A DNA stretch of 64,000 nucleotides from Pandoraea commovens (GTDB taxonomy: Bacteria; Pseudomonadota; Gammaproteobacteria; Burkholderiales; Burkholderiaceae), in NCBI RefSeq assembly GCF_902459615.1, contig NZ_CABPSA010000009.1:62001-126000 (forward strand). The letters are read 5' to 3'. Shown piece by piece: positions 27,683 to 37,231 of the stretch. Position numbers and translations under genes: made by a program. The notes below the pieces were generated by a model. It saw only the letters and a program-made list of their open reading frames with translations, was not told the origin of the DNA and did not search any database. Position 1 is the first letter of the stretch. Each line of letters opens with the position of its first letter.

Positions 27683-28615
27683 ATGAAAGCTCGCATTCTT
27701 GTTACCGGCGCGACCGGGTTCATCGGCCGTCACATCGTGGCCGCACTCGCCGCCAGCGACTGGGCAGAGCCCGTCGCTGCATCGCGCCGTCCGGGCACAG
27801 GCATGCGCGTGGTCGACGCGTTGTCTGCCGCCTCGCTGGGCGAAGCCCTCGCCGACGTCGACGGTCTGGTGAACTGCGTCGCCGGGTCGCCGGAAGCGAT
27901 CGTGGCGAATGCCCGCGCGTTGCGTCAGGCACTGGACGCACGCAGCACGCCGCTGCCTGTCGTCTACTTCAGCTCGATGGCCGTGTACGGCGTTGCCGAA
28001 GGTCATGTCGACGAATCCACTGCACTCGCCGGCGCGAGTCCCTACGGCATGGCCAAAGTGGAAGCCGAGCAGGCGTTGACCGGTCTGCCGACGGTGACGT
28101 TGTTGCGTCCGGGATGTGTGTACGGCGGCGGCAGTCCGCAATGGTCCGCACGCATCGCCGAACTGCTGCGCGCAGGCCGCCTCGGCGACCTTGGTGCCGC
28201 AGGCGACGCGCATAGCAACCTCGTGCACGTGGACGATGTTGTGAAGGTCGCGCTGAACGCACTGCGCAACCCGGCAGCCGGCGGTCACGCCTACAACCTC
28301 GCCATGACCGGCTCGCCGCGCTGGAACGAGTACTTCACCGCTTACGCGATAGCGCTGGGCGCAACGCCTGTGAAGCGCATCGGCGGACGGCGTCTGAAGA
28401 TCGAAACGAAGCTCGTCGCCCCGGCACTCAAGATCGCCGAGATCGCGGGACGAAAGATCGGTGTGAAGGGATTGCCTGCGCCGTTGCCGCCGTCGCTCGC
28501 GCGTCTGTGGCAGCAGGACATCGTGCTGGACGGCAGCCGCGCGGAAAAGACGTTCGATTTGTCGTGGACGCCCTGGCGCGACGCGGTTCTGGCGGAAGCA
28601 GTGCGCGACCGGTAA
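27683..28615 (+). CDS. NAD-dependent sugar epimerase/dehydratase
   Basis: A 310-residue extended short-chain dehydrogenase. It has TGATGFIGRH for NAD binding, FSSMAVYG with the catalytic Ser and YGMAK with Tyr-Lys. HVDDVVKVAL matches the sugar-nucleotide epimerase family. It probably acts on a nucleotide sugar or, together with the adjacent GMC oxidase, on an oxidised sugar, in a two-step oxidation/reduction; that pairing is suggested only by position. It is convergent with the flippase gene (45 bp between stops). Confidence 0.87.
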   Translation: MKARILVTGATGFIGRHIVAALAASDWAEPVAASRRPGTGMRVVDALSAASLGEALADVDGLVNCVAGSPEAIVANARALRQALDARSTPLPVVYFSSMAVYGVAEGHVDESTALAGASPYGMAKVEAEQALTGLPTVTLLRPGCVYGGGSPQWSARIAELLRAGRLGDLGAAGDAHSNLVHVDDVVKVALNALRNPAAGGHAYNLAMTGSPRWNEYFTAYAIALGATPVKRIGGRRLKIETKLVAPALKIAEIAGRKIGVKGLPAPLPPSLARLWQQDIVLDGSRAEKTFDLSWTPWRDAVLAEAVRDR

Positions 28616-28659
28616 GACACGGTCGCTACGATACAGCGGGGCCGCAACGGTCCGTCAAA

Positions 28660-30009
28660 TCAACGACGCGACAGTCGCCCCGCCGTCCAACGCCAAAGCA
28701 TCGCGAATGGCGACACGCCGAGCAACCGGCGTGCGGCCCACGCGGCAGCGGCACCGTTCACGGCAATCGCCAGCGACGCCGCGACCGACGCACCGACACT
28801 GCCGCCCATCGGCGTGAACGCCGCCAGCCCCACGAGCAGCACCACGACCGACACCACGTTGATGCGCATCAGCGCGCGTGTGTGCGCCGTCATGCCGAGC
28901 AATTCCGGCATCGCGGTGAAGCAGGCGGCGGCGATCTGACCAAGTGCGAGCACGCGCAAGCTGCTCGCGCCATCGTCGAACCCGTGACCGAACAGCCCCA
29001 GCAGGAACTGCGGAATGACGAGCATGCCGAGCGTGACCGGCAGCGCCAGACACAACACCAGCCCGATGGCCTGCGCCGCACTGCGCTCGAGCCCCGGCAG
29101 ATCCTGACGCGCGTAAAGACTCGCAAATCGCGGCGCGGCCATGCCGGTCACGCCGCTGATCAGAATGTTGACGACCAGCGCCAGACGCCACGCCAACGCG
29201 AACAAACCCGTCTCGCGCGACGACGCCACAATCCCCAACACAATGGCCGGTGCCGACGTAATCAGCAACTTGGTGAGTTCGAGCGAGAAGAGCGACAGAC
29301 CGGGTTTGAGCAAGCCGGGAATCGCGCCATGCGGCGCACCCGCAGGTACTTCACGCAGGAAACGGCGAAGCAGCACCGCGCCCACCAACGCTGCCACCGT
29401 GAAGCTTGCGGCTGTGAGGATCAGCGTGTTGACGACCGTAAGCTTGCCCGTCGCCACCAGCGGAATCGCCGCCACGCAGAAGACCGCAGGCCACAGCCAC
29501 GAGTAGATCATCTGGCTGAAGCCCACGCGTTGCAATCCCGCGAGCGCACCCGCCACCGCCGCGCCCATGTTCTGCGGAATAAACGACAACGCGCCCAGCA
29601 TGAGTGGCACGACAAGCTCCGGCTTCTTCAGGATGTCGTTGGCAAAAAGCGCAGCCCCGCCAGCGAGCAACACCGAGACGGCGGCCGACGCGATAAACAC
29701 ATGCGTGAGTGCGCGACGGATCGTCGGCCGCACAGCGGCGGACTCACCCGATGCGATGTCCATCGCCAACTGACGCGTGAGCGCCTGATCCATGCCGAGA
29801 CGCCCGAAGCCTGCGAGCGCGACCATTGTGCTGAAGACGATGTAGAAGTTACCGGTCTCGACAACGCCCAGCGCCGCCGCAATCAGCAGGTGAAAGCCGT
29901 AGCGGCTCGGCAAATCCAGCAGCCGCACCCCGAGGCTGATCACACTGCCGCGCAGCATCGAAGCGCCGGATTTCACAGACGGTGCGGACCTGTTTGGCGT
30001 GTCTGACAT
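28660..30009 (-). CDS. Wzx-type polysaccharide flippase
   Basis: A 449-residue integral membrane protein with 12-14 hydrophobic segments. It begins with GSVISLGVRLLDLPSRYGFHL, the basic first loop of MOP-family flippases, and has no sizeable soluble domain. It would flip the lipid-linked repeat unit to the periplasmic side for Wzy polymerisation. Its ATG is one base after the GH44 stop, so the two are translationally coupled. It is the last gene of the minus-strand run wza-wzy-GH44-wzx. Confidence 0.87.
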   Translation of the reverse strand: MSDTPNRSAPSVKSGASMLRGSVISLGVRLLDLPSRYGFHLLIAAALGVVETGNFYIVFSTMVALAGFGRLGMDQALTRQLAMDIASGESAAVRPTIRRALTHVFIASAAVSVLLAGGAALFANDILKKPELVVPLMLGALSFIPQNMGAAVAGALAGLQRVGFSQMIYSWLWPAVFCVAAIPLVATGKLTVVNTLILTAASFTVAALVGAVLLRRFLREVPAGAPHGAIPGLLKPGLSLFSLELTKLLITSAPAIVLGIVASSRETGLFALAWRLALVVNILISGVTGMAAPRFASLYARQDLPGLERSAAQAIGLVLCLALPVTLGMLVIPQFLLGLFGHGFDDGASSLRVLALGQIAAACFTAMPELLGMTAHTRALMRINVVSVVVLLVGLAAFTPMGGSVGASVAASLAIAVNGAAAAWAARRLLGVSPFAMLWRWTAGRLSRR

Positions 30010-30010
30010 C

Positions 30011-31705
30011 TCAGTTCACAGCTTTGCGAAGCACAAACAGCAGAACGCTCTGCGGCGGCAGATCAGCGCGCAACGCGCTACCGGAATAGGTGAGGTCCGG
30101 CTGGCGCGTCAATTTGTTATCCGCCAGTTGCCAGACTTCACCCGTGCCCGACGCAGCGAAATTGGCAAGCGAGACGTTGGCCTGTGCCGCGCGGTCGAGT
30201 TGCTTGTTGATGACGACGACGGTCAGCGCGCCGTCCTTCGGACGCACGGCCGCGAACGCCGACACCGTATCGGGATCGGGGACGGTGGCCGACACGCTGG
30301 TCGAGCCGAATTCGCCGCCGTGGCCGTCGTAATTGCGATACAGCTTGATCGCCTTGTACACCGGCATCGACGGATCGAGCGTGCCCCAGCGCGTCGCCAT
30401 GTCCAGCTTCTCACGTCCAAAGATACCGAGGATGTCGGCTTGCGCCGTCGCCCCGTTCATGCGAGTGTCCGCGCCCCAGTTATATTCGGTGAGCGCGATG
30501 GGTGTGCCGGGGTAGTAATACGTATCCACCCACTGACGCATCATCGGAATCAGCGCGACCACACTGTTGATCCAGGTCGGATCCTTGTAATTCGGATCCC
30601 ACAGATTGCGCGTCGACCGGTTACGCATGAGCGCAATCTCGGTCGAGTTGCCGTCGGCCGGTTCCTCGTACTCTTTGCTCTGCGGGTAAAAGTGCAGGCT
30701 AAAGATGTCGACCGGACGACCGGCTTTCTTCCATTGCGTGAGCAGCCACGGAATGTACGGCACGCCGCCCGTCTCGCCCTGACGGTCCGGTGCCTGCGCG
30801 TAGCCGTGCGTGACCGAGTACTGCTGATCGAAGCCACTGTAGAGATAGCCGTTCCAGCCCCACTCTTCCGGCGCGAGCACCTTGGCGCCAGGGTCTGCCG
30901 TCTTCACCGCACGCGAATATGCGATCACCTTGGCGGCGATCTCGCTAGCGTGCGCACCCGTCGGATGCGAGTTGTTGTGGATCAACTGCCACAGACTCGG
31001 CTCGTTATCCATCGCGTAGTACTTCACACCGCCCGCGCGCGCCGGGCCGAACTGCTGCACCAATGCCGTCACACGGGCTTGCTGGCTTGCGGGATCGTCG
31101 GGCACGGTGGCGTCGTCCGGATCGTTCTTGACGGGTGTGCCGTCGCGCAGAATGCCGTTGCCCGCGTCGGTCATGCCGTCCACGTCGTGGTTCTGCTGCG
31201 GGCCGTACTTGGCGATGGAGAAGCTGGCCAGCCGGTCGCGCGAGCGCGAGAGCGTAGCCACACGGCCGAGCATGGAGATGGTGATGATCGGCTGTGCCCC
31301 GGCGGCCTGCGTCAACGCGACGAAGCGGTCGCCGAACTGATCGTTGATATCCGCCGGATTGACGGGCAGGCTCTCGTAATACCAGTCGCGACCGGCGTTA
31401 CGTGCGTCGAGCCGCCAGTTGTACGCCGACGCACTGTTGCCGCCCGAACGGTTCAGCGGCGCGCGCAGATCCTGCAACATCGCCGTCGTACCGAAGTTGA
31501 TGCCATAGATCAGCGGACTGATCGGATGTCGGTTGGCCGCCGCATCCACGGCGATCTCTACGGGCAGCGGTCCGCCGGGCGTGGCTTGGGTGCACGCGGC
31601 GGACGACAGCATCACGCCCGCGGCCGCAAGCTGAATCAGACGGGGAATGACGCGGGAAAGCGAGGATGACTGGGAAGACGCACTACGGCGCGGCAACACG
31701 CGCAT
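30011..31705 (-). CDS. Exported GH44-type glycoside hydrolase
   Basis: A 564-residue exported hydrolase. The N-terminus has a twin-arginine-free signal with a lipobox-like ASSAAC|T... (residues about 20-37), so it may be a lipoprotein. The catalytic domain begins HPISPLIYGINFGT, and has YYAMDNEPSLW (acid/base Glu) and IALTEYNWGA (nucleophile Glu), the pattern of GH44 endoglucanase/xyloglucanase enzymes. A beta-sandwich tail follows. In the locus it may trim or release the exopolysaccharide, implying beta-1,4-glucan-like linkages. The start at 31705 is chosen for GGAG five bases upstream; it overlaps the wzy gene by 23 bp. Confidence 0.85.
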   Translation of the reverse strand: MRVLPRRSASSQSSSLSRVIPRLIQLAAAGVMLSSAACTQATPGGPLPVEIAVDAAANRHPISPLIYGINFGTTAMLQDLRAPLNRSGGNSASAYNWRLDARNAGRDWYYESLPVNPADINDQFGDRFVALTQAAGAQPIITISMLGRVATLSRSRDRLASFSIAKYGPQQNHDVDGMTDAGNGILRDGTPVKNDPDDATVPDDPASQQARVTALVQQFGPARAGGVKYYAMDNEPSLWQLIHNNSHPTGAHASEIAAKVIAYSRAVKTADPGAKVLAPEEWGWNGYLYSGFDQQYSVTHGYAQAPDRQGETGGVPYIPWLLTQWKKAGRPVDIFSLHFYPQSKEYEEPADGNSTEIALMRNRSTRNLWDPNYKDPTWINSVVALIPMMRQWVDTYYYPGTPIALTEYNWGADTRMNGATAQADILGIFGREKLDMATRWGTLDPSMPVYKAIKLYRNYDGHGGEFGSTSVSATVPDPDTVSAFAAVRPKDGALTVVVINKQLDRAAQANVSLANFAASGTGEVWQLADNKLTRQPDLTYSGSALRADLPPQSVLLFVLRKAVN

Positions 31706-33083
31706 GGAGACTCCGGGGAACGGCACGACGGTCGAAGCCACCCACACGCCACACGTAGACGAAGATCGCCAGAATCACGGCGGTCTCACCCGGGGCGAGC
31801 GTTGGCGGGTAGAAGAAGGACACCAGCAGCACGAAGACCAGATAGTCGTACAGCGCGCCGAGGAAATCGTCCTCGACTTCCGCGCGCAAGCGTCGATAGA
31901 AGAACAGTCCGCGCAGCTGGAAACACAGAATGACGAACGCGCCGATCAGGCCGTACTCGAACACGATCCCGAGCCACGTGATGTCGGCCAGGAAGAAGAA
32001 GTGGTGGAAATAAGTGGTCAGCGTGTCGCCGCTCGCCGGACTGATCGTGCCTACGCCGAAGAGCCAGCGCAGCGAATCGTTGCCGAGAAAGCGTGTCGCC
32101 AGCAGCGCCGAGATACGGCGCGTATCGAAACCGGTTTCCGCGTTGGCGCTGAAGATGGTCGCGAGATACCCCATCGAGAACACGCCCACCAGCACAATCG
32201 GAGCCACGAGCATCAGCCCGATGCGCGCACGTGGGCGCGCCCACACGAACGTGTTGATGACGAGCACACCCATGATGCCGATGGCGAGTGCACGCGATTT
32301 CACGATCAGCAGCGCCACCGCCAGACCGATCAGCACGCTGATCAGGTAGCCCACGTTGCGCTCGAAGAACGCGCGGCGATAGCAGAAAAACAACAGAATG
32401 AACGGGAAATACATCGACATCCGGATGCGATGCCCGCGACTGTCGTTCGTGAAGAACGGCGCTTGTCCGAAAACGTAGGTTTCCTTGTACCAGCTTGCCG
32501 GCACCAGCAGCCACATGAGAATCAGCGCACCGACGATGACCACGCCGAGAATCAGGAAACTGCGTCCCAGCTCATGCAGCGTGGGCTTGAGCATGAGCAG
32601 CAGCGCGAGAAAGGAAAAGAAATACAGAATCGGCAACAACTTCACCTGCGCCGTCACGCTGGTGAAAAAGCCTTCGTGGAAGTAAATCACCGCCGCGAAG
32701 CTCGGCACCAACACGAGCCACGCGAAGCTCAGCAATACCTGCCGCGTGATCGGAAAACGCGGCTGACTGCCGAGCCGCAGCACGAGCGGCAGCGTCAGAA
32801 TCGGGAACGCTTTGGAGAGCGCCCACAGCGGGTACAGCGCCGTGATGTAGTGGAACGTCTGGCCGAACAGCGGGAGCAGCGCCACGAGAATGCCGACGAC
32901 GAACGTGCGCGGCAAGCCACCCGAGAAGACGTCAGGCAGATCGTCGGTCGTCCCGGCGATCGCACCGGAGGTGGCGGGCTTCATTTCGAGAGAGGGCTGC
33001 GCAGCTGTCACGAAGCGGTTGAAATCGATAAGTAGACTTGACGGGTTTGCATCACGAACGACGACATCAGCCGTCGCGAACAT
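31683..33083 (-). CDS. Wzy-type polysaccharide polymerase
   Basis: A 466-residue membrane protein with about 12 hydrophobic segments and one larger periplasmic loop containing MYFPFI, NAETGFDTRRISA and TTYFHHFFFLAD, like O-antigen ligase/polymerase proteins. Polymerases of this kind are poorly conserved, so topology and context carry most of the weight. It would join flipped repeat units in the periplasm. The start is unsure: 33083 gives the full frame, and an internal ATG at 32984 would remove about 33 hydrophilic residues; neither has a strong ribosome site. Confidence 0.78.
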   Translation of the reverse strand: MFATADVVVRDANPSSLLIDFNRFVTAAQPSLEMKPATSGAIAGTTDDLPDVFSGGLPRTFVVGILVALLPLFGQTFHYITALYPLWALSKAFPILTLPLVLRLGSQPRFPITRQVLLSFAWLVLVPSFAAVIYFHEGFFTSVTAQVKLLPILYFFSFLALLLMLKPTLHELGRSFLILGVVIVGALILMWLLVPASWYKETYVFGQAPFFTNDSRGHRIRMSMYFPFILLFFCYRRAFFERNVGYLISVLIGLAVALLIVKSRALAIGIMGVLVINTFVWARPRARIGLMLVAPIVLVGVFSMGYLATIFSANAETGFDTRRISALLATRFLGNDSLRWLFGVGTISPASGDTLTTYFHHFFFLADITWLGIVFEYGLIGAFVILCFQLRGLFFYRRLRAEVEDDFLGALYDYLVFVLLVSFFYPPTLAPGETAVILAIFVYVWRVGGFDRRAVPRSLHARVAAP

Positions 33084-33107
33084 CGTGCGACGGCTGAGCT
33101 CAGGCGA

Positions 33108-33824
33108 TCAGAAGCTGCGAGCGCCGTTGATGTCGTAGTTGACGTTCTTGTTGAACGGCAGTGCCTTGTTGATGTACTGGTCGACCCACAGATCCACTTC
33201 GGCGATGGACGACTTCGGCACAAAGATAGTGTCGTTCGATTGCAGAACGATGTCTTGCGCCGGATCGCCTTGCTGCGTGAGTGTCTTGATATCGACGGTG
33301 CGCAACATCGGACGACCGTCCGGGCTGCGGCGAATCAGCACGACTTCGCCGGTACGTGCGGTATCGAGCAAGCCTTGCGCGGTAATGATCGCCTGCATCA
33401 CGCTCATGCCCGGCGTGAGTGCGAGTTCACCCGGCTTGCCGACTTCACCGCCGACGAAGACGTGCGCAGCGGTTTGCGTGACGGCGACCATCGCCATCGC
33501 GTTGGCCGTCATGTGGTTGTTCGCGAGCGCCCGGTTGACCGTATCGCCGAACTGCGCGAGCGTCTGGCCCGCCGCAGGCAGATTGCCCGCGAACGGCATG
33601 GCGACCGTGCCGTCAGGGGCCACACGGCCCTTGTAGTTGAGTTCGATGTTGAAAGGCAACACGACGGAAATGTCGTCACCCGGCAACAACTTGTACGGAC
33701 TCGGCGTGGCGTCGACCCACGTCGCGAAGCGATCGGGTTGTTGGTATTTGGTGTCGACCCAGGTGTGGGAGCAGGCCGTCAGCGCCATCAGCGCCAGTAC
33801 ACAGGCCGGGCGGAGCATATTCAT
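33108..33824 (-). CDS. Wza-type polysaccharide export lipoprotein
   Basis: A 238-residue outer-membrane polysaccharide export protein. From the start at 33824 (MNMLRPACVLALMALTAC) it has a lipobox LTAC. A Poly_export domain follows (LLPGDDISVVLP, GRVAPDGTVAMPFAGNL) with one or two SLBB-like domains (HVFVGGEVGKPGE). It is shorter than E. coli Wza (379 residues) and lacks the C-terminal pore helix, as in many OPX proteins of class 3. It starts the minus-strand run and is divergent from the Wzc-like gene. Confidence 0.9.
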   Translation of the reverse strand: MNMLRPACVLALMALTACSHTWVDTKYQQPDRFATWVDATPSPYKLLPGDDISVVLPFNIELNYKGRVAPDGTVAMPFAGNLPAAGQTLAQFGDTVNRALANNHMTANAMAMVAVTQTAAHVFVGGEVGKPGELALTPGMSVMQAIITAQGLLDTARTGEVVLIRRSPDGRPMLRTVDIKTLTQQGDPAQDIVLQSNDTIFVPKSSIAEVDLWVDQYINKALPFNKNVNYDINGARSF

Positions 33825-33857
33825 GGGACAGATGGCACGAGGCCGAGGTGGTTTCAC

Positions 33858-34029
33858 GGTTTGGACCGTACTCTAGTGCACTTCTGCCGTCTCGCCAAGC
33901 ACGACAAATCAGCGTCGGATTTACGATAATGCACGATTTAGGGGGACTTTCCGGGGACTTTCTTGCGTAATATATGCGCCTTGAAACCAACTACCTTGGT
34001 CGGGCAACCTTTCCGCTTCTTGCATCCCT
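33858..34029. promoter_or_regulatory. Divergent wza/wzc control region
   Basis: This stretch must contain the promoters of both halves of the polysaccharide locus. A direct repeat GGGGACTTTC is at 33942-33951 and 33953-33962. On the plus strand GG (33953-33954) and TTGC (33963-33966) have sigma-54 spacing, but the other consensus bases are missing. TAATAT at 33968 could equally be a sigma-70 -10 element. Confidence 0.45.
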
Positions 34030-36210
34030 ATGGCAATTACGACTAGAACAAGGCCTGACCGGCACGCTGCGGTCGTCGACGTGACGATCCGGGACTACCT
34101 CAACACCCTTTTCTACTACCGCAAGATCGCGACGACGGTGTTCCTCGCCATCGTGGCGCTCGGTGTGCTCGTTGCACTCTTCGTGCCGATTCCGTATCGC
34201 GCGCAGGCCACGTTGCTCGTGCTCAATGCGGGGTATTACGACCAGACCAACAATCCGAACGGCGGCGTATCGCTGCAACCGCCGCCGGGACAGCTGAACG
34301 GCGTGGAAGCGCAGATTCTGTCGAGTCCGGAATTGCATCGGGACGTCATTCTCTCGAAGCTCGGACCGGGTGCGACGGCCAGCGACATTGATCGCGAACT
34401 GCAGAACTTCGAGAAGCGCCTTCACATCGAACAGAACGATCTCGCCAACACGATCACGCTGACGTATTCGGATACGGACCCGAAGGCCGCCGCCGATGCG
34501 CTGGCGCGCCTGCTCGACAAGTACTTCCGTCAGCGCGCGTCGATCTTCACGCAAGGTCGCGTCAATCTGCTGGTCAGCCAGCGTGACGACGTAGGCAAGC
34601 AACTCGATAAGGCCGATGCCGATCTGCTCGCGTTCCAGAAGAAACACGGCATCGTCAAGATCGACGATCAGACGTCGCGAGCCGTGCAGCTCGAATCGCA
34701 GCTGGTGCAGCGCAAGCTCGAAACCGATGCGAAGCTCGCGCAGGACCGCAGCGAACTGAAGTCGTTGCAATCGTCGACGAAAGATGTCCGCAACACGATT
34801 CCGATCTACACGGACGACTCCGAAACCAGCCGTGCGATCAACATTCTGCAAGGCTCGCTGAGCGAACTCGAGAACAAGCGTGCGGACTTCGCGTCGCGCT
34901 ACATGGCGACGTCGCCCTTCGTCGTGCAGCTCGACAAGCAGATCGCCGACATGCGCGCGAACATCGCGAAGCAGCGTCAGGAAATGATGACGGCGACGCG
35001 CATGGGGCATAACAACTACTTCGACGTCGTGCAGGAACGTCTGGCCGTGCTGAACGCCAGCATTGCCGGTGGCGTCGCACAGCAGACCGCGCTCGAAGCC
35101 CAGATCAAGGAAACGCGCGACAAGCTGCAAGGCATGAGCGACGTGTCGAGCCAGTTGAGCCAGTTGCAGGCGCGTCGCGACATTCTTGCCGACAGCTTCA
35201 AGGAACGTTCGCGTCAGGTCGAACTCGCCCGCGTGCAACAGGGTCAGGTCAGCCAGATCAACGGCACCAACGTGCGCGTGATTCAGGCGCCGTTCCCGCC
35301 GTCGCAACGCAGTGTCTCGGCCAGTCTGCTGATCGCCGCATCGATTGCCGCAGGTTTGCTGATCTCCGCGCTGACGGTGCTGATTCTGTCGAGCCTGCGC
35401 GAGACGTTCCTCAGCCCCGAACAAGTCGAGCGCGCCCTGCTGTTGCCGGTGGTGAACGCCCCCGTGCTGCTGGGCGGCGACCGTCGTGGAGCCGCCGCCG
35501 CAGGTGCGGCAGCCAGTACCGGCGCGAACGTCGAACCGGCTTACGCGCGGCCAGCACATCTGGCTTATGGCCGCATGATTGCCGCAATCAACAGCAGCAC
35601 GGACGGCGTCGCCAAGGTCGTCATGGCTCTGTCCACCGGCAAGAACGACGGTCTCTCGTCCGTCATTCAGGGCCTGACCAGCGAACTCGAACATCGCTCC
35701 GGCAAGCCGATTCTGATTCTCGACATCGCTTCCACGCCGGATTCGCCGATGTACGGCAAGCCGAATGCGCAGGGTCTGCTGGAGTGGCCGTCGAACGGCG
35801 GCAGCGGCACAACCAGCGTCGACGCCGTCAAGCCGACCGGCACGGACGAATCGAGTGTGCTGACCGATCTGAGATTCACGCGTGTCGACCGTCACAATAT
35901 TGTCGTGGCGCAGCCTCACAGTGGCGCGGTGCCGTCGTCGTGGCAACTGGTCACGCGTCTGTTCGATGCCCTGCGTGAGTCGCACGACTACATCGTGGTT
36001 CATGCGCCGCCGTCGAGCCAGTCGTTCACCGGCATCGAAAACGCTCCGCTGGCGGATGCTACGGTGCTGGTCGTGCGCGCGGAAGCCACGCGCAAGCCGG
36101 TCATCGCCGGGCTCAAGGCGCAGGTCGAAGACGCCGGTGGCCGTTTGATCGGCGTGGCGCTCACGCATCGTCGCGGTTATATTCCGAGCTTCATCTACCG
36201 GTTCTTCTAG
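34030..36210 (+). CDS. Wzc-like chain-length protein, degenerate kinase domain
   Basis: A 726-residue polysaccharide co-polymerase. Order: an N-terminal Wzz domain with a first membrane helix (about 33-55), a long coiled-coil region (about 180-400), a second helix (about 432-460), then a C-terminal domain shaped like a bacterial tyrosine kinase. In that domain the P-loop position reads ALSTGKNDGLSSVI, without the GxxxxGK[ST] Walker A, while a hydrophobic strand ending in Asp (PILILDIAS) remains. There is no tyrosine cluster at the C-terminus (it ends FIYRFF). It likely sets chain length and connects to the Wza channel but is unlikely to phosphorylate. Confidence 0.85.
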   Translation: MAITTRTRPDRHAAVVDVTIRDYLNTLFYYRKIATTVFLAIVALGVLVALFVPIPYRAQATLLVLNAGYYDQTNNPNGGVSLQPPPGQLNGVEAQILSSPELHRDVILSKLGPGATASDIDRELQNFEKRLHIEQNDLANTITLTYSDTDPKAAADALARLLDKYFRQRASIFTQGRVNLLVSQRDDVGKQLDKADADLLAFQKKHGIVKIDDQTSRAVQLESQLVQRKLETDAKLAQDRSELKSLQSSTKDVRNTIPIYTDDSETSRAINILQGSLSELENKRADFASRYMATSPFVVQLDKQIADMRANIAKQRQEMMTATRMGHNNYFDVVQERLAVLNASIAGGVAQQTALEAQIKETRDKLQGMSDVSSQLSQLQARRDILADSFKERSRQVELARVQQGQVSQINGTNVRVIQAPFPPSQRSVSASLLIAASIAAGLLISALTVLILSSLRETFLSPEQVERALLLPVVNAPVLLGGDRRGAAAAGAAASTGANVEPAYARPAHLAYGRMIAAINSSTDGVAKVVMALSTGKNDGLSSVIQGLTSELEHRSGKPILILDIASTPDSPMYGKPNAQGLLEWPSNGGSGTTSVDAVKPTGTDESSVLTDLRFTRVDRHNIVVAQPHSGAVPSSWQLVTRLFDALRESHDYIVVHAPPSSQSFTGIENAPLADATVLVVRAEATRKPVIAGLKAQVEDAGGRLIGVALTHRRGYIPSFIYRFF

Positions 36211-36228
36211 TCGTCGGTTCAGCCCAAC

Positions 36229-37218
36229 ATGCAACAAATCAGCGCGATTCTGCCGATCAAGACACGTGGACGTCACTACGCCGACAACATCGGCCGGTGC
36301 GACATTCTGTTCTCGTCGTTGCGTCACTTCACGACGCCGTCGCTGTTCCATCGTTTCGTGATCATCGTGCCGCACGACGAAGTGGAGGAAGTGCGCGGCT
36401 ACGCGAAAGCGTGGTCCGACTTCCCCATCGAAGTGATCGACGAATCGCTGTACATGGGCGCGTTCAACGAGTTCTCGCAGCGTCACCAGATTCGCAACTG
36501 GCACCGTCAGCAGATCATCAAGATCAATGCCCCGGAGTGGATCGAGACGGAATACTTCCTGATCTTCGATCCGGACTGCTTCGCCACGCATCACTTCGAC
36601 TACGACTCGCTGATCGTCGACGGACGCGCAATTACGCACCTCAAAGGCCGCAGCGTCGAGCCGTACTACTGGGAAGCGTCGGCCAAGCTGCTCGACGTCG
36701 ATCCGCATCTGGATCGCGAAGGCGTTTGGTGGACGCCCGCCACGCTCTCGCGATCGCTGTGTGTGTCGTTGCAGGAGCGGCTCGAAGCCGTGAACGGCAC
36801 CGACTGGAAGCGCGTGTTGCTCGCGAACTACGCCATCGACTGGACGGAATACACGCTGTACTGGCTCAACGCCGAGCGTGCCGGTCTGCTAGACAAGTAC
36901 CACACGCAGGCTGTGCCGCCGCAGCGCACGCTGCACGCAGACGAAAGCGTGTGGTTCGCCGACAAGATGCAGGAGTGGGACGCCGCCCACTACTTCGCGC
37001 CCGAGAGCGACGGTCTGTTCGCCGTGGTTCAGAGCAACACGAAGATCCCGCTCGATCAGGTGGTGGCGAAGCTCTCGCCGTATTTCCCGATCAAGATTCA
37101 ACCGTACGACCGTCACGTCGACCCGGTGCTCAAGGGCGCCGAGCTATACTCCGCCGTGGTCCGCAAAGGACTGAAAATGGTCCAGAAGCTGCTGGGCAAC
37201 GGAACGGGTATCAAGTGA
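36229..37218 (+). CDS. DUF6492-like putative glycosyltransferase
   Basis: A 329-residue soluble protein. I place it with DUF6492-type proteins of polysaccharide loci, at moderate confidence. It begins ISAILPIKTRGRHYADNIGR, a nucleotide-sugar-like strand, and has an FDPDCFA segment that could be a DxD metal motif (about residues 117-123), plus ADESVWFADK further on. The gene starts 19 bp after the Wzc-like stop and is followed by the acyltransferase, so all three are one transcript. No membrane helix. Confidence 0.65.
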   Translation: MQQISAILPIKTRGRHYADNIGRCDILFSSLRHFTTPSLFHRFVIIVPHDEVEEVRGYAKAWSDFPIEVIDESLYMGAFNEFSQRHQIRNWHRQQIIKINAPEWIETEYFLIFDPDCFATHHFDYDSLIVDGRAITHLKGRSVEPYYWEASAKLLDVDPHLDREGVWWTPATLSRSLCVSLQERLEAVNGTDWKRVLLANYAIDWTEYTLYWLNAERAGLLDKYHTQAVPPQRTLHADESVWFADKMQEWDAAHYFAPESDGLFAVVQSNTKIPLDQVVAKLSPYFPIKIQPYDRHVDPVLKGAELYSAVVRKGLKMVQKLLGNGTGIK

Positions 37219-37231
37219 CCGGGGTAGGTTG

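Noticed and set aside
28507-33035. Series of long plus-strand frames (about 460-560 codons) opposite flippase, GH44 and polymerase genes
   Set aside because: No ribosome sites or motifs, Gln/Arg/His-rich composition, and they overlap each other; the minus-strand genes are well supported.
33952-33967. Sigma-54 promoter for the Wzc-like gene
   Set aside because: Only the GG and TTGC cores match; the rest of the -24 element is missing, so it is noted only within the control region entry.
33991-36708. 905-codon open frame antisense to the Wzc-like gene and the next gene
   Set aside because: It is Arg/His/Asp-rich without domains or signals and lies exactly opposite well-supported genes; such frames follow from GC-rich third positions.
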